From: Agelas oroides
Taxonomy: Eukaryota > Porifera > Demospongiae > Agelasida > Agelasidae
DNA length: 64,000 nucleotides
Reading direction: 5' to 3'
Assembly (NCBI GenBank): GCA_949130485.1
Contig: OX422183.1
Location: 1,237,001-1,301,000, forward strand
The notes below the pieces were generated by a model that was not told the origin of the DNA, did not search any database, and was given only the letters and a program-made list of their open reading frames with translations. A program made the translations under genes and the position numbers. Of this stretch, positions 56,699 to 64,000 are shown one piece after another; the first letter of the stretch is position 1, and each line of letters starts with the position of its first letter.

Positions 56699-57795
56699 TC
56701 AGCACAGTCTGTGGTCTGGGAACAAGGCCACTTTCACATAATACACCTCATGCCCATACTCCACCCTCTCATGCAGTACAGTCTGTGGTCTGGGAGCAAG
56801 GCCACTTTCACATAATACACCTCATGCCCATACTCCACCCTCTCATGCAGCACAGTCTGTGGTCTGGGAACACAGTCTGTGGTCTGGGAGCAAGGCCACT
56901 TTCACATAGTACACCTCATGCCCATACTCCACCCTCTCATGCAGCACAGTCTGTGGTCTGGGAACAAGGCCACTTTCACATAATACACCTCATGCCCATA
57001 CTCCACCCTCTCATGCAGCACAGTCTGTGGTCTGGGAACAAGGCCACTTTCACATAGTACACCTCATACCCATACTCCACCCTCTCATGCAGCACAGTCT
57101 GTGGTCTGGGAGCAAGGCCACTTTCACATAGTACACCTCATGCCCATACTCCACCCTCTCATGCAGCACAGTCTGTGGTCTGGGAACAAGGCCACTTTCA
57201 CATAATACACCTCATGCCCATACTCCACCCTCTCATGCAGCACAGTCTGTGGTCTGGGAACAAGGCCACTTTCACATAGTACACCTCATACCCATACTCC
57301 ACCCTCTCATGCAGCACAGTCTGTGGTCTGGGAACAAGGCCACTTTCACATAATACACCTCATGCCCATACTCCACCCTCTCATGCAGCACAGTCTGTGG
57401 TCTGGGAACACAGTCTGTGGTCTGGGAGCAAGGCCACTTTCACATAGTACACCTCATACCCATACTCCACCCTCTCATGCAGCACAGTCTGTGGTCTGGG
57501 AACACAGTCTGTGGTCTGGGAACAAGGCCACTTTCACATAGTACACCTCATGCCCATACTCCACCCTCTCATGCAGCACAGTCTGTGGTCTGGGAACACA
57601 GTCTGTGGTCTGGGAACAAGGCCACTTTCACATAGTACACCTCATGCCCATACTCCACCCTCTCATGCAGCACAGTCTGTGATCTGGGAGCACAGTCTGT
57701 GGTCTGGGAGCAAGGCCACTTTCACATAGTACACCTCATACCCATACTCCACCCTCTCATGCAGCACAGTCTGTGGTCTGCGAGCAAGGCCAGCC
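56699..57795 (+). repeat. 74-bp tandem repeat, largest array (about 13 or more units)
   Basis: Units of 74 bp alternate with longer variants in which the word cacagtctgtggtctggga is doubled, adding about 20 bp (for example at 56868, 57410, 57503, 57597 and 57690). The result is a higher-order pattern with period 94 bp from about 57323. Confidence 0.92.
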
Positions 57796-58624
57796 TTTCG
57801 GTAGCCTCAATTCACATGCCAAATGTGTGCAGCTTTATGTAATAATGGCAAGCTTGCTCCCTCCTATACAGGGGAAGGGTGTGTGGTTAATTTGACTAGG
57901 TGGGTGGGGCTGACATTTGAAGTGCACTCTGTGGTTTTGTCTTTGCATCCAATAACACTCGGGTTGTGCAGCCGCAGAGAACAAGCTCCATCCATGCATG
58001 CAGGAATGGGGTGTGTGGATAAATACCATTTTACCTAGCCTCCTCCCCATGCATGCAGAAAACACAGGGAGGAGCCTGGGTACAAGGCTGGTTAAATACA
58101 AAACACAAGTATAGGGTGGAGCTGACGTAGTCTTGTAAGCCACACCCTCTGCAGAGAGAGAGATGAGTCTGTGCAGCTTGTGAGACTAGAGTTGACTGTT
58201 TTGAATTTTCTGTAGCCTCGTAGCCAGGCAATTACAAACAGCAACTTACACCTTCATTTGTAGCAAAACATAGTTCTAAAAAAATACATGGTGATATTTA
58301 CGTGGAAGAGAATTCCAGTCCTTAGCTCCCAAAAACTCAAATATGCATATGTATTAGGCCAATGAAATTACTCCAATCAGATTTATGCGCCTATCAATGG
58401 TATGCCCGGCGTTGCCCGCCTGGGACGGATGTTGGAGAAAGGAAGGGGATTTGCCATCAGAATCTTCCTCAAGGGTTGGTACTTAGTTGGGATTTCCCAA
58501 TCCACTCAAATGGCATACATATTCTCCTTCATTGTGTTAAATGTCATTGGAAAATTCTTTGTGAATTCCACAAATACCCATATCTCCCTGTCACACACTA
58601 TGCACAACATGGGGTATTTGTAGG
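57796..58624. other. spacer, no gene seen, unit 4
   Basis: Equivalent to 21363-22150 in unit 2, with a small foldback at about 58037-58090. Shared open frames are not supported. Confidence 0.5.
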
Positions 58625-58946
58625 AGATATGTAGGGGATGGTATGTAGGTTTGTACCCCAAGTATGGGGGAGATATGTAGGGGATGGTATGTAGGTTTGT
58701 ACCCCAAGTATGGGGGAGATATGTAGGGGATGGTATGTAGGTTTGTACCCCAAGTATGGGGGAGATATGTAGGGGATGGTATGTAGGTTTGTACCCCAAG
58801 TATGGGGGAGATATGTAGGGGATGGTATGTAGGTTTGTACCCCAAGTATGGGGGAGATATGTAGGGGATGGTATGTAGGTTTGTACCCCAAGTATGGGGG
58901 AGATATGTAGGGGATGGTATGTAGGTTTGTACCCCAAGTATGGGGG
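58625..58946 (+). repeat. 46-bp tandem repeat, seven copies
   Basis: Same unit as at 40079, starting at 58625 and then every 46 bp to 58901. Units look identical. Confidence 0.95.
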
Positions 58947-59242
58947 CTTATTCCATTGGGATATATCAATTCCCCTCCTACCCCCCCCATCAAGCCCCAG
59001 GCATACCACTGATAGGCGCATAAACTGGAACTTCCAAGTGAACTTTTAACAGTTGCAATACATCTGAAATTAGGAGAGAATAGTTTATTTGGAATTGTGG
59101 TATCTTCATGTCCAACGCAGCAGTCAAATAGCGGATAGCAAATAAGCTCCCAACAGTGCATGTACGTACAATCAACGAACCACATCTCCCTTATAAAAAC
59201 AGGCCTAGATGTTATGCAAAGTCACCCACTGCACAGGACACC

Positions 59243-59493
59243 CAGAGGAGGTCGGACACGGTTGAACTTTACTAATTAAAATGGCTGAGGTCACACTAAT
59301 TGATTTTTCGTATTTCAACAGACTAGTTCGCTCGACTTTTACTGAGGGGGGCCCCAGTTTTCAAATCAAGATTCAAGGCTGGGGCAAGTCATAGAAAAAG
59401 CTAAAAAGCTTTCTACCTAGCAATATCCAAGATCAATTAGTGTGACCTCAGCCGTTTTAATTAGTAAAGTTCAACCGTGTCCGACCTCCTCTG
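59243..59493. mobile_element. 251-bp hAT-like MITE, unit 4
   Basis: Same insertion as at 22494. Confidence 0.88.
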
Positions 59494-59692
59494 CAGGACA
59501 CCCTGCACAGGCAAGGTGCTCTAATTATCCGTGTACGTGGGGCATACTGCGCATGCTCGAAAAAATGTCGTGGCAGGACAAAGTCAAAGACGAGTTGCTG
59601 AATGCATGAAGTGTATCCCAGGAATTTTGTAGCGTGTTACGCTGATTTACAGCGCCGGTAACAACGGAGGATAGTTTTAATAGAACTCGAAA

Positions 59693-59824
59693 ATGGTAAG
59701 TGGGGCTAAAGGTGGGTATGACGTTGTCCAGGTAGCTACTGTTCTAATTAGTCCCCACCCTCATGACCATGTGTTCATGTTTAGGTGCTGCTGGCAGCCG
59801 CTATATGCACGAAGCAGGGAAAGG
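59693..59824 (+). pseudogene. ARCN1: ARCN1-like exons 1 and 2, unit 4
   Basis: ATG at 59693-59695 with donor GTAAGT and exon 59785-59824. This is the last copy in the window; if the original ARCN1 gene survives, its later exons should lie downstream of this array, so this or a later copy could be the real gene start. Confidence 0.7.
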
Positions 59825-60542
59825 GTGAGTCAGTAGGATGTGTAGTATTGCAAATGGTAGTATTACAGATCATGTTCATTTCATACCCAGCATGTCTTTG
59901 GGAACTTTCAGTGGCTCCTACATAAATGAAGATAACTAGGTTCTCTGTCGCTAGTTTAGAATCAGAAACCTTTTAGGTGACATTTCAACTGAATGCTTCA
60001 GTTGTTATCAGGGGAAAGGACTTTTCCTCTGATGACGGCAGAAGAGTCTGGGTAGTAAAGAGACAGGGATCGGAATGGAACGAAGATTTCTGTTACCAAT
60101 TTGAAATTGGAGATGATTTTGTCATTGTTTCGGCTGAACTTGATTACTGCAATCAGGGCAAATGTGTACACACCATTCGTGTATGCGTGTACCCTTGGTG
60201 ACCTGCATACTACAACTAACAGCCTATGCTTGAATTTCAATTTGAAATTTATGGTAAGTGGTCGGCCCAAGTAAGCATGCCAACAAGCAAGCACACATTC
60301 TGTACACATACAAGTGTACAATGCAGTCATTCTAGTGTGGGGCTCACTCAGACTGACACCAATTATGGTGCATGATGCACCTAGCCTTGTTCCCAGGTGC
60401 TTGAAAAGGATCGGAGGAAGCACCTGGTACATGTGTATATGTACTGTTTGTGCATGTGAAGTTTTTCTGGGAAGCTTGGAAACTTCTGTAGACTCAGTTG
60501 AATCTTTTTCACCAGTTAGAGAAACAATTTTTTAATCCAACG

Positions 60543-60596
60543 TTTCAATTACACTTTGGTAATCTTCATCATAAGATTACCAAAGTGTAATTGAAA
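60543..60596. repeat. perfect 24-bp inverted repeat, unit 4
   Basis: Identical to the unit 1 hairpin. Confidence 0.95.
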
Positions 60597-60741
60597 TTTT
60601 GGATAAGTTGGTCTCGTTCCCATGCCTCTGGCCAGGTTTACCGTGCCGGACTGGGAATGAAACTAGTCAAGAAAGTCAGTCCAGTGATACTAAGTACTGC
60701 ACCGTCCATAACTTCATGATAGCCTTTACAGTCAAAAAACG

Positions 60742-60914
60742 TAGCCTCATTCCCGGGCCCTCGCCCAGCTTCCCGTCGCTTGCAGTACGGTAAAGCGGGA
60801 GAGGCCTCGTTCCCAGGCCCCGCCCAGCTTTCTGCAAGCGACGGAAAGCTGCGCGGGGCCTGGGTACCGTATTGCAAGCAACGGAAAGCTGCGCGGAGCC
60901 TGGGAATGAGGCTA
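60742..60914. mobile_element. compound foldback, unit 4
   Basis: Same as at 9975. Confidence 0.72.
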
Positions 60915-61013
60915 CAAAAACGACATGCAAAACAACTTCTAAATATAGCCTACAGCCTATGCAAAACTCTCAAAGTTATCGTGATATAGGCCCCATGTTA
61001 TCACGATAATCTC

Positions 61014-61106
61014 TAGCCTCGTCCCCAGGCCACTCCCAGGTTTTATCTCGCAGCTGTGGAGAAAACTCGCAAGATAAAATCTGGGAGTGGCCTGGGGACG
61101 AGGCTA
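61014..61106. mobile_element. 93-bp hairpin MITE, unit 4
   Basis: Same insertion as at 10289, with GATAATCTC on both sides. Confidence 0.92.
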
Positions 61107-62034
61107 GATAATCTCAGCATCACTCACATCACTGTAGGCCTCTGTCAACAGCGGTTTGTCCATGAAATAACGTTCGCTACAAGGTTCAGCCATAGAAAAA
61201 AGAAAGGGCGGGGGTATATTATCTATGGTTCCGCACCACCCACAACAAAAAATAGTACTTGCAACGTTGGTCTAGATTCCGTTCTTGCACTTTATTGCAA
61301 TCTGTTTTTCAATACGTTTCCTAGTCCGTTCCGTGTTTTAGTCCTGTCCGTTCCAGATGAATATAAAATTCTCAGATTTAGTGACCACTCACTCAAACTC
61401 ACACCACAACAATGAATGTTACATTATTTCAAACTGCCAATCTCTTTGGCTGAAGACTGAACTTCTGTTACAGTAGTGGGGATCACAGGGAGTCTTCACT
61501 GTTCTATTGTTACTTGTGAGGGGTTAACTTTGTTTAACTCTTTAACAACCGTAGGCTATTTACTGGAAGTGTTTATTAGGCTATGGATACCTTCCATGGT
61601 CCGTATTTTCACTTCCGCTTGGAGCTAGCACTGGAAACTTGACTCAAAGCTTTATTGACACATTCTCTGTAGGTTCATGACCTTGGACACACCCACTCAT
61701 TAGCGAGCGTTCAATAGTCAGGGCCCTCCAACCAGAGAACACTCCTCCGGACTAAAAGCTGCCTAAAATGCCAGAAATGGAGTCCCTACAAGGTGAAAGG
61801 AGTGTTTTCTACGCCCGTTTGTGCAAGAAAGCAGACAAATGGCCCACCCGGCATTGACCAAGGCTTTTCTACAGGCAGCTGCAACCGCCGCCATGCACTG
61901 TCAGCCAGAGCAGTGCACCCACCCACCTCCCCCTGTCCCACCCTTTCTGCTAGTACAAAACCTATCTGGATTGCGCCAACTGATAACATGCGGCCAAAAT
62001 CTGACGACGCCATATGGCGTCATCGGTTGGTAAA

Positions 62035-62155
62035 GGGTTAACGGACACCTCTCAGCAGGTGAGATCTACTGTGCAACACTTAACACTTCAATACTTTAGC
62101 AACCCCTGAATAGCAAACATCCTGCTACTCCATGTAACAAACACTAAACTGTATA
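62035..62155 (+). repeat. solo Tigger transposon end, unit 4
   Basis: Same relic as at 25305. Confidence 0.75.
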
Positions 62156-62290
62156 CTAGAAAATGTTGAATATTGTGGGGGGGAGCGTGAGCAAGCAGCT
62201 ACTATGGCTACACATGAATAGACTAAGCTTCACGCTGAATCATGAGCTGAATTATTAGCGTTTATGAGAGCCGTTTATGCATGGCCTTAC

Positions 62291-62468
62291 CTGAAACAGT
62301 CTCAAACCGGCGTGTCATGATAATTTGTATGGTCTGCGAGCAGCTTGCCGTTAATGGTCGCTCCATAGCTGTCGTGACAAACAAGAAGTAAGTTGCGGTA
62401 TGCGCTTCAACTTGAGGTGTCTCCGCTACGGTTGCCGACGCTGCACTCTGGCAGTAGTAGCCCAACAT
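62291..62468 (-). CDS. candidate minus-strand first exon, unit 4
   Basis: Same frame and donor as at 25561, with one more replacement (FVTTAM). Confidence 0.3.
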
Positions 62469-63135
62469 TGCCCTTACCTACTGACTCAGCATTGAAGTGC
62501 ACGAGGCCAACGTTCAATTTTCGGGAAAAATTTATGCGCATTTAGAATTTACGGTATATGGCCACAAATACACAAACAAACAAACCAACATACACACGCA
62601 TCTTGCAATGCAGTCCGACTAGTGTGGGGCTCGCTCATCCCAACAAACAATAACCTCCATTAGGTGGACGCTTGTCGACATCTTCTGCCAGATTGTTCAT
62701 CAACACTTTTGGATAGCTACTTTTTATCTTCTCTCAAAAGAACAAGCTGGAAGCCTTTCTTTCTGGCATCTGTCCAAGTTCCAAACGTTCACAAAGCAAA
62801 CTTACTGCTCGTTGTTCAGGACAAAGAATGCATATGTGAAATGTGATTGGTGACCCCTTCCCTCTCAGTCTACCTAGGTACGTAGATGTCATTCACATGA
62901 TTCAATGCACCAGACCTTCCTCCTTTGTTTTTTGTGCACTGTAAACAAACAAAAACCGGACGGTGTGAAGGCCTGGGAATGAGGCTACCTTCTCTCCTTT
63001 TATTATCTAACTGACATTTCTTTGTGCCATGGTTTTTCTGTTTTATTTCACCCCTCGTCCATTCCTCAGCAACGAATAGTGACCTTTGACCTATGAGCCT
63101 AGTTGTAATAATGTGTAACCGGGCTGTGTCTGCAA

Positions 63136-63705
63136 TAGCCTCGTTCCCAGGCTCTTGTGCGGGGGAGGAGGAAAGAGAGCCTGGTACACACTGTTCGCGC
63201 ATGCGCCAAATTCCCTTGGTAACCTGCATACTACTCCGCTACACTAAAATTACAGTCAATTTCTGTTTACCTTCTGAAAGGCTGCACTGCCTGGTTATAC
63301 TCCCTGTGGGATACATACGGGCGGTTTTGAAGTCAAAAACAATATCGCTTTGATGGTAACGGTCTGCACTGCTTCGTTCGAGGCGATCGGTAAACTTCAA
63401 AGGGAAAGATTGCATCAGTCACGTGCCGCAGCGTTTAGCTGGAATGGACAAACGCGTGGACAATTCCTGCAAGCGAAGAGCTGAGTACCTTCGTCGCTCC
63501 CTCGTCATCGTGTACACAGAGCGTGGTCAGTGGCAGGCATCTTTCATACGGGAGAAGTCGGAGTGCCTTGCGGAGGTTAGTTTAACGGAGCAGATTTTAC
63601 GGAAATTTCCAAATTCCCAGAAATCCTGGTGGAACTGAGCATGCGCAAACAGTGTGTACCAGGCTCTTTTCTCCCCGCCCACGCACGAGCCTGGGAACGA
63701 GGCTA
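63136..63705. mobile_element. 570-bp TAGCCTCGTTCCC element, unit 4
   Basis: Same insertion as at 11977; the right flank has one change (tgtccgcaa). Confidence 0.92.
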
Positions 63706-64000
63706 TGTCCGCAATTGTGTATCTATGGCTACGATGTTCAAGTCAAACGATAATGCAGCCTAATGAAAGAATCAAGTTCGTTTCACATCTTTCAGGTATG
63801 CAGATGATACTTTAAGTGCTGTTTTCATTGTTTCTCTCATTAAACTGGCCAAGAAATGGGCAGTTAAGACACACACACACACACAACCAGACAATCCTTC
63901 TTGCACATGTGTGCACAGGGTAATTACTGTACTGGACACCTTTTCTTTTTGAACCTTTATTGTGTGTGTATCTATGCTCCTTGCTTGCGGCCATGTACTT
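63706..64000. other. spacer at the window edge
   Basis: Matches 12547-12841 of unit 1. The next TRIM gene would be expected about 1.6 kb beyond the edge by analogy with the other units. Confidence 0.5.

Noticed and set aside
56551-57729. Repetitive frames with HIIHLMPILHPLMQHSLWSG
   Set aside because: Direct translation of the 74-bp tandem repeat.
58506-59185. Long minus-strand frame of repeated GYKPTYHPLHISP-like segments
   Set aside because: It is a translation of the 46-bp minisatellite with no start context or splicing evidence.
1-64000. tRNA, rRNA or intronic box C/D snoRNA genes
   Set aside because: I looked for tRNA B-box-like words and for paired C and D boxes in the fibrillarin introns and saw none I could support; a covariance search would be decisive.
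1-64000. Assembly artefact as the full explanation of the repeats
   Set aside because: Units differ by clean insertions with target duplications, private deletions and many substitutions, which false duplication would not create; long-read confirmation is still needed for copy number.

Overview
This is nuclear DNA from an animal: spliced genes with GT/AG introns, polypyrimidine tracts, microsatellites and many small DNA transposons. The single-exon RING/B-box/filamin/NHL (TRIM-NHL) genes, short intergenic distances and abundant foldback MITEs suggest a non-bilaterian such as a sponge or cnidarian, but this is inference and the species cannot be read from the sequence.

The window is a tandem array of one large unit, repeated almost four times on the + strand. 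In each unit the order is: fibrillarin catalytic-core exons, then a copy of the first two exons of an ARCN1-like (coatomer delta) gene, then an intact TRIM-NHL gene. The junction from the TRIM 3' flank into a fibrillarin intron is the same each time. Units start at about 1622, 16779, 31337 and 49765, and the last runs off the end. Unit lengths are about 15.2, 14.6 and 18.4 kb. The differences come from transposon insertions, deletions and tandem-repeat growth.

Unit 1 (1622-16778) has an open fibrillarin core and TRIM-NHL 1. Unit 2 (16779-31336) has a fibrillarin pseudogene with an 11-bp deletion and two lost exons, then TRIM-NHL 2. Unit 3 (31337-49764) has a fibrillarin copy with the same 11-bp deletion, a 40-bp satellite built on a transposon end, and TRIM-NHL 3. 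Unit 4 (49765-64000) has all five fibrillarin core exons open; its TRIM gene would lie beyond the window. Copies 2-4 have no visible upstream fibrillarin exons (glycine/arginine-rich region and start of the core), so they look 5'-truncated. The ARCN1 fragment has no third exon in any unit.

The biologically most interesting signal is in the TRIM-NHL genes. Their RING, B-box, coiled-coil and filamin parts are nearly identical, but amino-acid changes pile up at matching positions in the six NHL blades, mostly without silent changes. That is the pattern expected of a recognition surface under diversifying selection. The array also gives clean insertion histories: a MITE family with ends TAGYCTCGTYCCCAGGC makes 9-bp target duplications, and other elements show 8-bp, TATA or 15-bp duplications with empty sites in sister units.
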